From Drechmeria coniospora (taxonomy: Eukaryota > Ascomycota > Sordariomycetes > Hypocreales > Ophiocordycipitaceae), in assembly GCF_001625195.1 (NCBI RefSeq), contig NC_054391.1, positions 3,855,157 through 3,919,156 on the forward strand: a DNA stretch of 64,000 bases, read 5' to 3'. This document shows, in pieces, positions 35,245 through 47,160 of this stretch (position 1 is its first letter; every line of letters begins with the position of its first letter). Under the pieces are notes generated by a model that saw nothing but the letters and a program-made list of their open reading frames with translations, made no database searches and was not told the origin of the DNA. The translations under genes were made by a program, and so were the position numbers.

Positions 35245-36976
35245 ATGGATTCCGAGGAGGAGTACATGTCCATCATGTCCAGCGACGACGAGATAATGCA
35301 GGAGTACAGCGGGGACGATGATATATCGGCCGGTGAAGGTACGTGTCGCCACCTGTTCGGCGTGCCGCCCGCATGCCGGCTCCGTCCCGTGGGGGCCCAG
35401 ACTGACGTTGATAGAATTCGACGAGGAAGACTTCGATGAGCCCGACCCGGACTTTGGCCTGTCCGCTAAGGACCTCGACAGGGCGAAGCGGCCGGCGCAC
35501 GTCATACCGTTCAAAGTCTTCGAGCCGTCCGACATACAGCGTCAGCAGGAAGACATGATGGACGAGGTCAACATGATCCTCGACATGCGCAAGGAAGACG
35601 CTGCTATCCTGCTCCGCTACTTCCGATGGAACAAGGAACGCCTCCTCGAAGATTACATGGACCACCCCGACAAGGTTTTGGAGGCTGCCGGCCTGAGCAA
35701 CAACTCTTCGGCGCTTCCGAAGCTCGAGACCACGCCCGACTTCGTCTGTGACATTTGCTGCGAGGACGAGCAAGGCTTGGAGTCCTTTGCCATGAAATGC
35801 GGCCACCGATATTGCGCCGACTGCTATCGGCATTATCTGGCGCAGAAGATCCGCGGCGAAGGCGAGGCGGCGAGGATTCAGTGCCCGGCTAACAACTGTG
35901 CCCGCATCCTTGACTCCAGGTCGCTCGATCTGCTCGTCACCCAGGAGCTCCGCGGCCGTTATCAGTACCTCCTCAACCGCACCTACGTCGAGGACAAGGA
36001 TATCTTCAAATGGTGTCCAGCGCCCGACTGCCCCAACGTCATCGAGTGCAGCATCAAGAAGAAGGACTTGGACAAGGTCGTCCCCGCCGTCGAGTGCCAG
36101 TGCGGCTACCGCTTCTGCTTCGGCTGTCCCAATGCCGACCACCAGCCTGCCCCCTGCGGATTGGTCAAGCGATGGCTTAAGAAGTGCGCCGACGATTCGG
36201 AGACGGCAAATTGGATATCGGCCAACACCAAGGAATGTCCCAAGTGCAGCTCGACAATCGAGAAGAACGGTGGGTGCAACCACATGACGTGCAGGAAGTG
36301 CAAGTATGAGTTTTGCTGGATGTGCATGGGCCTGTGGTCGGAACACGGCACCAGCTGGTACAACTGCAACCGCTTCGAGGAGAAGAGCGGCTCCGAGGCT
36401 CGGGACGCCCAAGCAAAGTCTCGCACGTCCCTCGAACGATATCTACATTACTATAACCGATACGCAAACCACGAGCAATCCGCCAAGCTGGATAGGGACA
36501 TCGCGAACAAGACAGAAAAGAAGATGATTCAGCTTCAGACCACCTCGGGCATGTCCTGGATCGAGGTCCAGTACCTCCACTCCGCCTCCCAGGCCCTGCA
36601 AACCTGCCGGCAGACGCTCAAGTGGACCTATGCTTTCGCGTTCTATCTCGCTAGGAACAACCTCACCGAGATTTTCGAGGACAATCAGAAGGACCTCGAG
36701 ATGGCAGTGGAGAACCTGTCAGAGATGTTCGAGAAGCCGATACAGGAGCTGTCGGACCCGAAGCTGAAGGTTGATATCATGGACAAGACGTCGTACTGTA
36801 ACAAGCGACGGGTCATCCTCCTGGAAGACACCGCCGATAATCTGGCCAAAGGTGTGCGCCACTGAAAAGCCCTTGACTTCCCCTAATACCCATGGCTGAC
36901 TGTTTCTGTTATTTCAGCGAAATGGACGTTCAACGGAGATCTCACGAGCTCTAGTTCCATTCTCGTCCGGCGCTGA
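35245..36976 (+). CDS. RBR-type E3 ubiquitin ligase, Ariadne family
   Basis: Three coding exons: 35245-35338, 35415-36851 and 36918-36976, giving 529 residues, close to animal Ariadne-1. The acidic start MDSEEEYMSIMSSDDE resembles the family. RING1 begins CDICCEDE (C143) and includes CGHRYCADCY. The IBR domain runs from about residue 231 (CPAPDCPNVIEC) to 279. RING2 begins CPKCSSTIEKNGGCNHMTC, with C319 in the position of the catalytic cysteine that carries ubiquitin as a thioester. The C-terminal helical Ariadne domain, which inhibits the enzyme until a neddylated cullin binds, is present (LERYLHYYNRYANHEQSAKL onward). All introns are GT-AG. It is convergent with EXO1. Confidence 0.95.
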
Positions 36977-37941
36977 GTCGGGGTGACTCAACAAGGCCGT
37001 CCAAATCTTGGCCGTCTCGTCCTAGTCGTCTGGGCCATGATCCCTTTGTGCGGGCACAAACCAAAGAGGGCGACGCCGCAGCCGACCAGCCTCTGCAATC
37101 ACCCAGGCTTCTGCTCTGCCGCACCGTGTGCTGTGCTTCGAGCCGATTTCTCCGATGCATTTGAACAGCACCACAGAACAAGCGAGTCGCACGAAGCAAC
37201 TGACCATATACACTCCACTCTTCACGGCGTCGGCTATTTTCCTTTCATCTTTGATTCTGGTACAGGGGCAAGGCGATAAACGGTACCTTGAATTTTTTTT
37301 CTGCAGCACCTGCTTGCTCTTCCCATCGTTATGGCGGACGCGTGAATGCATCAAGGAGGAGCGCATGTTCTTAGCATTGTTGGGGCGTTGTTTCGCTGCC
37401 TATGAACGTTCAAGCGTCTCCTTTGCTTTGTTTTCATTCTCGGCGAGGAGCAGGCACCGCCCGGCGTGGGATCATCCGGGCTCAGACCTGCACACTGTGG
37501 GATGTATGTTGGCCGGGAGTCGTCGGCCCTTGATATTCTCCTGGCTCGCGTTAGGGACAAATAGTCGCATTCATTGTAGGCACATGTTTTGGTGTTGCAT
37601 GCATAGCAAACCAGCCTCACACGGATATTGTTCCTTGTCCATTCTTAAAATTACGTTGGTATATTCTGCAAAGTCGTACATGTAGTTGTTCTCCGTAACG
37701 CCTAGCCAACAAATCTGTTCTCGGGTTATACTCATCCCCCGCCACACTTTTCACCTAGAAATCCGTTCAACCGTGACATCACGGAGCAGAGAATAATGAA
37801 AGGTGTGCAAAGGGCAGCTGCCCGGCGTGAAATTGCTGCCCCGACAGCGTCCATGGCACAACACTCACAGCCACAAACTCCCCCGAACTGCATCTTCGTA
37901 ACATGAGCCACGACCGCGGGCATCCGTATAGTCCCCATAAT
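36977..37941. other. Convergent 3' interval
   Basis: Lies between the 3' ends of the Ariadne-type gene and EXO1. An open frame of 185 codons (37128-37685) has no recognisable domain and overlaps the expected 3' UTR. No GTAC island. Confidence 0.5.
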
Positions 37942-40301
37942 TCAAGCAAATGCAAAGTGCGACAGGTCGAGCTTCTTGGAGGGGAGGTCGATCTCACCCT
38001 CAGCTTCGAAATCAGTGTCGGGCACAAACTGGTCCTCGCTGCCGCACAACTTGTTCAACGCCTCCACTTCGTCAAGGTCAACCTTGGGCAACGGCACAAA
38101 TGAGGGGTTCACCGGCAATCCCCGGCCAAAACTTCCATCCGAACTGGGCTTTGAGTGGAGGCCTTTCTGATACAGAGGCGTATTCACGACCCTGGCGCCG
38201 AGGCGTTGGAGTGGGGTGAATCTCGAGCTCGCCGACGAGGGCGCCGTTGATGGCGTGGAGGTGACGCTGAAGGTGGTGGAGCGATAGGACATGGTCGAGG
38301 TGGGAGTCGCTGCCGAAGACTGCGATGAAAGTGAAAACCGACCGAGGTTGGGGCGAGCAGGACGAATCGACGGCTGCAAGCCCTTGACAAGTAGAGGCTT
38401 GGCCGGAATCGGCGGTGACACCGAGCCCACCGTGGCAGTGGGCATGTCATCAGGGCGCTGCTGCTTCATCCGGCTCTCGTATGAAAGCGTCGGCGGCGTC
38501 TCCGAACCTGTCACTAGGCCGTTGTCATGAAAGATGGCGACCGACTTGACTGGTTTTGTCGCAGCTTTCCATCCGTCAATATCTGGGAGGTTGCGAAGGG
38601 CCTCTTCGATGGAGTCATCCGATAACAGGTACGCCTCGCTTTTTACCCGTCTGGGGCTCTTGCGCTTCGGGTTGGGAAAGAATTTACTTTTCCTCGGCGA
38701 GCCGTCATCCACGACGTCATCACAGAGACGGGCCTTCTTCTTCGGTCTGCTCTGTGGATCTGTCTGCGACGCGATGGCAGACGCACGGGTGAGATCCGAG
38801 ACGGATCGTGCCGCCGCTGGACTGCCGGGAATCCGCTGGAGCATGTTCGAGAGCGGCTCGGTCTTCCGTCGTTGGAGTCGAGGGGAGGTCCGAGTTGGAG
38901 TCGTGCTCGCCGCCGCCGCCGCCGCCGCCGCACGGTTTGCCGGCTCAATTTTGCCGTCCAGGTACGGTCTGGGGAGGGGAAAGACCCGAGGCACCAAGCC
39001 CCCATTCGTAATTTGCGCAACCCGTTGGGGATCGACAGAGAAGCAGTTGGGGTCCATCTCGCCCATGGGAATTCGATTGTGACCCTTGAAATAGGAATTG
39101 ATGTTCCTCGTAGATGGCTTGTTGGGAAGCGCTGCCGACGTTTGGGAATGCCTTCTCTTAGAAGGCGTCGTCTGGAAGTGCATGGCATCTTTTGTGATGG
39201 GGTTGATGTCTCCCGATGCAACTGCTCTGGCCAGCTCCGGTTCAACGTGAACCCCGATGTAGGGCATCTCGTCTGCCGTTCTCGACCCGCCTAGGTCCGT
39301 CAGGTGCACCAGCTCCTTCTTGGTAGGGCAGTACACCCACTGGTGCAGAAAGGTCAATTCTGCCTGGTAAAACTGTGTCAGATAGTTCTCAGACACGCGC
39401 TTTCCCTCAAACTGAAGCATGCGGACGACGCGTTCCGGTGTCTTGCACTTTCGAAGCATGCGATATGCCGTCTTGAGCCCAACGCTAGGGAGCCCGTTGA
39501 GATAGTCACAACCGCTCAGGATGGCCATGCGTCGAAAATCGGCATCGGACCAGCCTGTGAGGGACACCTCGCGACAGGCACAAAAGTCTCGGCGATTTAT
39601 CTCGATGCAGTTTCCGTACTGGTCCAATTTGGTGAGTAATCGCTTGGCGCCAAAGACGAGCAGGTCCGAGTCGTCGGAGAGGATGCCGTCGACGAGACCC
39701 TGCCGTTCGAGGTAAACGAGCTGGGCGTCGGCTTCGTAAGGGGCGACGACGTAGGGAACACCCATCAGTTTCAGTTGTTGGATGACGGAGCTCGCCATCT
39801 CGGGCGTGACGTCGATGCATTTCTGGAACTCCTGGGCCGCCTGGCTGGCTTTGCCGGCCGCGAGGAGTTCCAGCGCATGCCGCTTCCTTTCCTCGCGTTT
39901 CTGTGCCCTGGATTCTTCGGTTGCAGCCTTGCTGGGGAGGTAGTCTCCGTCAAATACCATGTAGGGTGTGATTCCAAAGTGACGAAGCATTCGAACGCGG
40001 TGCATGGCGGCATTGATGTATCTGTGGCAGGCGTGGTGCTCGTTAGCGTTCAAGGTCGCAGAGACTTGCACTTCTTCCCTTACTTTTTTGTCGGTTTGCC
40101 CTGGCCGAGTTCGACGGCACAGCAGTAGGCAGCGCGGTGAAGCCATCCGTAGGCATCAACGCCCAGGGTCTCGCCCCGGAACTTTTTCAGCTCCGTTGGG
40201 CGTTGAATTGACTTGAGCAGAGGCAGCAACCCTGGCGGGCGGGCGGGTCAGCAATGGAAGAGAGCTGCGAGGGTGAATGCCGACGCACCGGAGACACCCA
40301 T
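37942..40301 (-). CDS. EXO1: Exonuclease 1 (XPG/Rad2 family)
   Basis: Three coding exons: 40301-40289, 40231-40084 and 40021-37942, giving 746 residues. The first coding exon has only 13 bases and encodes MGVS plus one base. The junctions give MGVSGLLPLLKSIQRPTELK, the classic N-region start. Metal-binding acidic residues are visible in LGVDAYGWLH, MVFDGDYLPSK, YEADAQLVYLER and ILSDDSDLLVFG. A helix-two-turn-helix region follows (ILSGCDYLNGLPSVGLKTAYRM). The second half (about residues 360-746) is disordered with basic clusters (RPKKKAR, NPKRKSPRR) that probably carry nuclear localisation. The 5'-3' nuclease acts in mismatch repair and in resection of double-strand breaks. Confidence 0.95.
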
Positions 40302-41019
40302 TGTCCAAAAAGCCAGCAATGGCCTTGCCAACTCGGAGGCAACTGTCGATCCAATGCGTTACGCTGTCCCCATCGACGCCCGGGTTCAGCCTGTTGCCGG
40401 AGGCAGCCAGGTTCACGACGACGAAGCCAAGGTAGGAGGTGCTGGATCAGCCAGGGCACTATGATTCTACTTGGAGCAAACCGGGAACCAGAATTCGTTG
40501 CTTGCAATCGCGTCGGCCGTCGATGAAGGAGGGAGCCGCAGAGCTACGTCAATTGAGGCGGGCGGCCGTAGAGACACGCGACGTGATGGCGGGGAGCAAC
40601 CAGATGGAGCGAAGAATGGCGGATCAGATCGGACGGATTGAGATTGGGGGGCCGAGATCGCGACGAAAAGCATAAATGAGGAGTCGAGTTCGTTGCGGGG
40701 CGAGGGTCGAGAGAGGGATGGAAGTGAAGCTCTTGCACGTTGAAGGAAGGTGAGGAGATGGAGGTGAAGGTGGCCGTGTCGGTGGTTACATTGCATGAAG
40801 AGTAATATTCCTCGCAGTGCTCCGTAGTGGTCGTAGACCCGTGCGCGGGTAGTAGTACATGGGTCGGCCAGTGGACGATGGAAGACGCGTGCTGTGCCAG
40901 GGCCCTCACGTTCGCTAACGATCGGGCCGTTGGGAGTAGGTACGGAGACTTTCAACCGCGTTGATGGGCGTCGCGGTGGAGCCAGGCGCGCTCCTTGACG
41001 AGTTGGTGTCACGAGTACT
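40302..41019. other. EXO1 upstream region
   Basis: No gene supported. The region just upstream of the EXO1 start is a promoter candidate without an evident TATA box. Confidence 0.5.
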
Positions 41020-41640
41020 TGCTTACCTACCGGTACTCCGTACTTGCACAAGTATCGAGTACAAGTAATCCGCATTTAACAGTGTACTATATTGTACGGC
41101 GTACGGAGCAGTAGTTGCACGTATTAGATACGTACAGTACAGTATTACCCAGTTCCTAGTGCCTTACTACTTGTAGGTTAGCTGCCTGGATACAGGTGCC
41201 ATGGCAATAATTACAGTACTTACTAGGTGCTCCTACGGCACGCAGGTCGCAATCCTTTAGTACTCTACTGGGCACCAACAAGTACGTTGATGCTTGTACT
41301 TAAGAAACTCCGAGCTGTAGATGAATATCGTAGTCACTGCTGCTACTAATAGAAAGTGCCTGCTGATACTCCGGACAAGGAAGTATTACGAGTACCGAGA
41401 TCCAGCATGCGTACTAAAGTACTACGGACCTCGTGAAGCGTGCTGCTAGATCCACCAAGCATACGATGTGGCAAACGGCATTGCAGCATTTTGATGTCGT
41501 TGGTTCGGATGAATATATGAGAATTTGCCGTAGGTACTGTATATACTCCGTACTTACATTTAGATGCTGGATGTACGGATACGAGTGCTTGATTTTACAT
41601 CTACTAATACTTACATGTCAACCCTTCTCTGCGCATCATG
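41020..41640. repeat. GTAC-rich island 5
   Basis: AT-rich stretch with repeated GTAC and TACTCCGTAC / GTACGGAG words (41034-41045, 41096-41110, 41535-41555). No coding potential. It lies in the divergent EXO1-TMA16 interval, just upstream of TMA16. Confidence 0.85.
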
Positions 41641-41828
41641 AATGACGGTGCCGTTAACAGCCGCTCATTTCAGCACGGTACCTTCGCCCCACCTTCTCTC
41701 CGCAGACACTCGTGGGCACGCCAAGGCAGTGACATGATTTGAAAAAAAAAAGGTCGGTGCCAACTAACCGACTTCAAGACGGCGGGAAACACCCATCGTC
41801 GGTTTCACGAAAATAAAAAAAGATCAGA

Positions 41829-42531
41829 ATGCCCACCTCACTTCAAAAGACGCGCAAGCACATTGCCAAGAAGAGGAATGGAGAAGTCAACGCCCTGCAC
41901 GAGAAGTCTCGGGACTCGATGCGATTGCACAAGGCCAGCATGAGAGACCTGCGGCTCCAGAAGCTCAGCAGTGCCAGGAACAAGCGGGAGCAGCCCATCG
42001 GTATGCGGGAGTCTTTCTCTCGATCGACGCGTCACTTCGTGCTGATTTTGTATGACAGTCGATCGAGTTGCTCATTTCCAGGAGGGCTTGAAGGAGAGCG
42101 TCAGCAAGCCTCTTGATATCGCGGCCGTCCAGGAGCTCATTCATGCGTGAGTGCCGCAGGACATGCCAGGGCGACGGCGCATGCTGACAGGCCAAGATTC
42201 GTTCACCAATACGATGACGAGTACGACGAACTCAGGAAGGCTCGGCGGCCTGGGCGGCCCGGTAGCACCCGGGAGGACCTTCTCAAGTTGAAGATTGCCG
42301 CGCTCGAGACGGAGTACAAGAACGGCTTCCGTATGTCCACCCACGAAGTCTTTCGCCCAGGACAGTGACTCACTGGATGCAGTCATACCAGACGTCATGC
42401 AGCAAGACAGTGCCAAGCTGATTGAGGATTGGGAAGGGACATGGGCCAATCTCACGACCATGCCGTGGATCAAGGTCTCCAGTTCGGGACAAGCCCGTCC
42501 TGCCGATTTTCCATCCAAAGGGATCAACTAG
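41829..42531 (+). CDS. TMA16: Translation machinery-associated protein TMA16
   Basis: Four coding exons: 41829-42000, 42059-42146, 42197-42330 and 42383-42531, giving 180 residues. The basic start SLQKTRKHIAKKRNGEVNAL, then LHEKSRDSMRLHKASMRDLR, RFVHQYDDEYDELRKARRPG or FVHQYDDEYDE, and RPGRPGSTREDLLKLKIA are family hallmarks. It is a late 60S-subunit assembly factor. The third exon could start at 42191 or 42197, both in frame. The later site is chosen because the branch site GCTGAC (42183-42188) leaves only three bases before the first AG. The A-rich bases just before the ATG fit an efficient fungal start. Confidence 0.9.
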
Positions 42532-43382
42532 CGACTAGGTTGATTCGAATGGATCGGGAAACAATGACATGCGAGCTGCATGATCGCGCGGCCTATCGGT
42601 AACCAACCTACGATGTCGGACTGCACCCGTATCGACCGTGGTCGAAGGAATGGTCCGCCGTCGACTCGACGCTGTCTCGAAAACACAACACCTGCTTCGG
42701 CCGGGAAATCCGACAAGGTGCTTATGGTTTCTGAAACGCGTCCCAGCCACGGTCCTGGCCGAGAAGGTGGCCTTTGCATGGAAATCGGGGCAACGTGCCC
42801 GATGCCACTGGGACATCCCACCGCGGCACGCTCAACTCGACAGTACGAGGAAGAAACATCAAGCGATACTGGCCTCGAAGCCGCACTATAAGATGCGAAA
42901 TGCGGATCTCATACCCAACTGAAGGTGCGACTGCATGGGAAATGGTCATGCTGTAGGTCTTGGACGTGCCAGACTGGTTGGTCGGTCCCAAGTTGCACAA
43001 CCCGTTTCTCGGCACCGGTCACCAGTATGCCGTTATTCCCGGGTTTACATCTGAATAGAAGTACAGACGAGCAAGAGAGTTCTCGTCTGCTTTTCGCAGC
43101 CACTGGCATCGCATTTCACCATCTCATTTCGTCGTCTCCTTCATACTGGGGGGCGACGAGACGGATGAACGTCACGTGAAGAAGTGACCCTGGCCAAGCC
43201 CAAGCCCAGCCCCCACCCTGCCAGCTGTGGCGCCTAAAAAATCTTGAGCTCTTCCTGGATCGCCCCGTACATGATCATGTAATATTCCACAACGCTCCGT
43301 ACATCACAGACATCATTGCAACCGCTGACATCTCACTGCCTCTGCCGCATTTGTTCTGTCCCCCCCCACACGAAGCGGCGCC
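42532..43382. other. Interval between TMA16 and MAM33
   Basis: Open frames of about 100 codons overlap on both strands with no recognisable domain. The MAM33 promoter should lie at the right end. Confidence 0.5.
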
Positions 43383-44371
43383 ATGCTTTCCATGCGAACT
43401 CTTGCACGGTCCGCGCCTCGCGCGCTCGGCCGTTTGTCGACCTCGTCGCTTCGCCAGTCCGTAACGCGCCCCAGCCTTCGTCCTTTGGCCAAGATGCCGA
43501 GTTCCAGCATCCTGCGCCCGACGCGGGCCGCCTTTTCTACAACCGTCGGACGTCAGGCGGCCGACGGCGAGACTGATGATGAACTGTCCGCCAAGCTCGA
43601 GAGCGAGATCCAGATCGAGGAAGACATGAAGGCCACCGAGCAGCTGCCAGCCAGCGTCAAGGACTTTCTCGACAACAGCCCCTTCGAGCTGGTCGACACG
43701 CCTGGCCAGGAGGTTGTGAAGCTGACTCGATCCTTTGGAGATGAAAAGTAAGTGGTGGACCTGACCTTTGAGAAGGCGAGAAAGGAGAGGCCCTGACGTC
43801 AAGTCGCAGGATCACCATCAGCTTCTCCATCGCCGACATCACCAACTACGACCCCTACAACGAGGATCCCGCCCTCGAGGACGAGGAATTTGCCGACGAA
43901 GGCATGCAGACGTCCACCAAGCAGGGCGACGCTTCCTCGTCGGGGGCTGCCCGCTCCGCCCCTGCCGAGGAACAGCTCGAGGATGAGATGGACGAGGACC
44001 TGGAGGACGAGTCGGCAGCGCCCATCAACCTGTCAATCGTCATCGAGAAGCCAGGCAAGACGGCGGGCGCGCTCAACGTTGACGCCAGTGCCCAGGACGG
44101 CAACATTGTCGTCGAGAACATGTTCTTCTACGAGGACGCCAAGGTCGCCCGTGTCGAGTCTCCAGAGGCTGCCCAAAAGCGTGCCGACGTCTACCCCGGC
44201 CCGCCATTCGGGTCCCTCGACGAAGACCTGCAGGTTCTCATGGAGCGCTTCCTCGAGGAGCGCGGCATCACCCAAGCCATGGCCACCTTCGTGCCCGATT
44301 ACGTCGACGTCAAGGAGCAGAGGGAGTACATGCGATGGCTCAACAACGTCAAGGCCTTCATCGACGTCTAA
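43383..44371 (+). CDS. MAM33: Mitochondrial acidic matrix protein MAM33 (p32 family)
   Basis: Two coding exons, 43383-43747 and 43810-44371, give 308 residues. The start MLSMRTLARSAPRALGRLST and the following 40 residues are rich in Arg and Ser and lack acids, a clear mitochondrial presequence. The mature part is very acidic, with a loop EDEMDEDLEDES. It ends with the family signature GSLDEDLQVLMERFLEERGI and YMRWLNNVKAFI. Family members form ring-shaped trimers in the matrix and help mitochondrial translation. Convergent with the oxysterol-binding gene. Confidence 0.94.
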
Positions 44372-45047
44372 TCGACTCCGCGGCCCTCGTTGGTGTGCAT
44401 GAAGCAGAGGTACGGAAGGGAATATGGAAGACTGTCGAGGTTCTGCTTCAGAAAGGGAGGAGGAGCCATCCCAATTCTTCACTCGTATTTGTAACAATAT
44501 TCGCAGTCCATTCTGCGCTGTATAAGAGACGGTCAGGATAGCAGTCAGCGAAAAGTTCTTTTTTGAAATGTCGGCAAGCACCGGGGTCATCTTGGGATCG
44601 CCCTGCACGCCCCGCGTCATCATTCTCTCAGGGCCCTGGAAGCCATGCTGCGTACGGTGGGAGGAAGAAGGGAGGAATGAAATGAAACGTAAGCAAGCAG
44701 CAGAAAAGGATCAACCCGAATCAAGGCCGGCCCGACAAGGGCCGACAAGGACCAGCCGTCGTGGGCAGTGCAGCAAATGTATATGTGCATGTGTGTGTAT
44801 GTACTCATTATGTCCCAGATCCCACATTCTCTCCCGACGCGCGCCACAGTTAGGCGCTATGGGTTGAAAATAATTACCGTACGCCTGTCTATCCCAACCG
44901 ATTCGTTCTCCTCCCGTCTCTCTGTGTGCCTCGACGCCCGGTCCAGCTTGCCGAGCCTTGGCGCCGGTGGCTTGTACGTATGGTCGATGGTGGTAGAGTC
45001 TCGAGACCGGAGGCGGCGGAAGGGGGAGGACGGGAAGCAAGTCTCGT
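44372..45047. other. Convergent 3' interval
   Basis: Lies between the 3' ends of MAM33 and the oxysterol-binding gene. Nothing else is supported; a short TG/ATG-rich run stands at 44775-44812. No GTAC island. Confidence 0.5.
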
Positions 45048-46834
45048 TCACCAGACTCGACCACGGTCCAGAATGTCGTCTGTGGACCACTCGCCCTTCT
45101 GGGCCCTCTCGAGGACCTGCCTCCCCACATCGGTCAAATCGGGCTTGCCACCGTTGCCCGTGACGTGCTCAAAGAAGACGGGTCTCCATTCCTCGCCGCT
45201 CTGCTCGCGCTCTCGGGCCTTTTCGCGCTGCTTCTCCTCGAGCTCGACCTTGATCTCGGTGGCCTTGGAGTACTGCTTCGCGATGATGGCCTTGGTGACG
45301 CCGCCCCAGAGGGAGAGGGACTCGTTCGGGAGCTGCTGGTCTTCGGGTGGGACGATTTTGGGGGCGACGCCGAGGGGAGCCATGTCGATGATGGTGTATT
45401 GCTCCTCGAGAGGGACGGATTTCTGCTCGTGTCAACCTCGGGGTGGGGACAAACGGGCAGGCAAGCAGGTAAGCAGGCAGGGGGGGTGGGATAGGATGGG
45501 ACGTACACTTGGCCTCGGCCCGAGAGTGAAGGTTACCTTTTCCCTCCAAGGTCCGCTGAGCCGGGCGAGGACATCGTCGGCGGGGACATCCTGGACCCTC
45601 GTCTTGTCGTCCTTGTCCGGGTCGTACTTGAAGATGACGCCGTCGATCTTGTTGGTGGTCCGGCCGAGCCAGCCTTCCTCGACGTAGTGGAGGATGGCCT
45701 TGATCTTCGTCTTGGGGCAGGTAAAGTAGGCCATCTCGCTGACGGAGACGCTCAGGCTGCCGCGCAGGAGGCCGCCCAGGTGGGCGGCCGGGTGGGTGAG
45801 CTGGTAGGTCTCGCCGTCGCGCTTGTCGAGGGTGATGAAGATGCCCATGTTGTGCTCGCCGGGCAGGACCTTGACCGAGGTGCCGGTGAACTTGGCGGTG
45901 ATCTGGTCGAAGCCGCGGGCGGTGATGCCCTTTTCCGGGCAGGTGACGTGAAAGGCGCTGACGGGGGGGTGGTGGGAGGTCTGCTCGGTGAGGTAGGAGA
46001 CGCGGATGGGATGGCTGTCGGCGGGGGCGCCATGCTGGGGAACGGAAAGCGAGAGGTTGGATGCGTTCTTGTCGTCCTTGGCGGCGGCTTTCAAGCTCGA
46101 CAAGTTGCTGCGTGCGGGTCCGTCGGGCGGCGTGGCGCCGTTGGAAAGACCGAGGGTATCGATGACGGGCGCGTTGTCTTCCGATTCCCAATTGCACTGC
46201 GACGAAGCGGCGTCAGCGTGGACGAGACGGACATGGGACGGGGTCGGCGTACGCGGAAGAACTCGCCGAGGCAGGAGTTGTAGGGTTTGCAAGGCCTCCC
46301 CTTGGCGTACTTGATATCCTTGGTGAGCCAAAAGCGCACGACCTCGAGCATGCGGTCGAGCGGCTCGTCGGAGGTACCGATGGCGATGAAGGCGTTGGGG
46401 GCGTCGAGGTAGGTCCAGTACTCGAGGTTCGGCGTCGGTTCGAGGAGCTGGGAGGGGAGGGAAAAGCGAACGGCGGCGAGGTCGGAGACGCCAATGAACC
46501 TGCAACGAGCGGGACTCGGTCAGCCTGACATTGTGCCTCGTGCATTTCCGGGACCCGATGCGGTGCGGTGGCGTCTTCGCAGAATGCATCATCCGCGGCG
46601 GCGGCGACGGAAATGTCGAGCGGGTTCGAAGGAGGACGAGGTCGCCTGAGGAGGTCGCAGGAGGAGGTCGCAGATAGGGGAGGGGGGGGGGGGAAGGGGG
46701 GAAGGAGGCGGAGGAGGTCCTGGCCGCTGCTCGCCTTACTTCTTCAAGATGCCCAGAACGGTCCGCAACTTGGATCCGTCGCTCTGGTGTTCGTCGGGCG
46801 CACCGGCCATCGCGGGCGTGGCGGAAGTCGTCAT
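45048..46834 (-). CDS. Oxysterol-binding protein, short (ORD-only) type
   Basis: Four coding exons: 46834-46740, 46499-46253, 46196-45507 and 45422-45048, giving 468 residues, the size of yeast Kes1/Osh6. Nearly the whole protein is a lipid-transfer ORD domain. LGEFFRCNWE is present, and the signature EQTSHHPP (residues 185-192) has Thr for the usual Val. About 50 low-complexity residues are inserted between these blocks. The end carries TKAIIAKQYSKATEIKVELEEKQREKA, the usual C-terminal helix. There is no PH or ankyrin domain. It should move sterol or phosphatidylserine in exchange for PI4P at membrane contacts. The first intron is long (240 bases) and holds a G run at 46682-46693. The start ATG is inferred from the short first exon MTTSATPAMAGAPDEHQSDG. 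Confidence 0.92.
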
Positions 46835-46929
46835 GGCTGTGCGTCCGAGATGCCTCGCGGGCGGGCGGTGACGACGAAGGCGCTGGGGACAGAGTCGGGG
46901 GATGGGGAGGGCAAGAGGCAAGGAACAAG

Positions 46930-47160
46930 CAACAGGGACAGGAATGGGGAGAAGAACGGGGAGAAGCACGGGGAGAAGCACAGGGAGAAGCACGGGGAGA
47001 AGAACGGGGAGAAGCACGTGGAGAAGACGGGGAGAAGCAGGGGAGAAGCACGGGGACAGGACAAGAGCAAGGTCAGGGACGGAGACGGAGACGTAGACAG
47101 CGACAACGACAGCGACAGAGACAGCGACAGAGACAGAGACAGCGAACGGGGCGATGACGG
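46930..47160. repeat. 12-bp and 6-bp minisatellite upstream of the OSBP gene
   Basis: About nine copies of ACGGGGAGAAGC (12 bp) run from about 46941 to 47060, followed by GACAGC/GACAGA hexamers to about 47150. It lies 100-320 bases upstream of the oxysterol-binding gene's ATG. Since 12 and 6 are multiples of three, long open frames appear on both strands without meaning. Confidence 0.88.

Noticed and set aside
37128..37685. 185-codon frame downstream of the Ariadne-type gene
   Set aside because: No domain and non-gene composition; it probably lies in 3' UTR and intergenic DNA.
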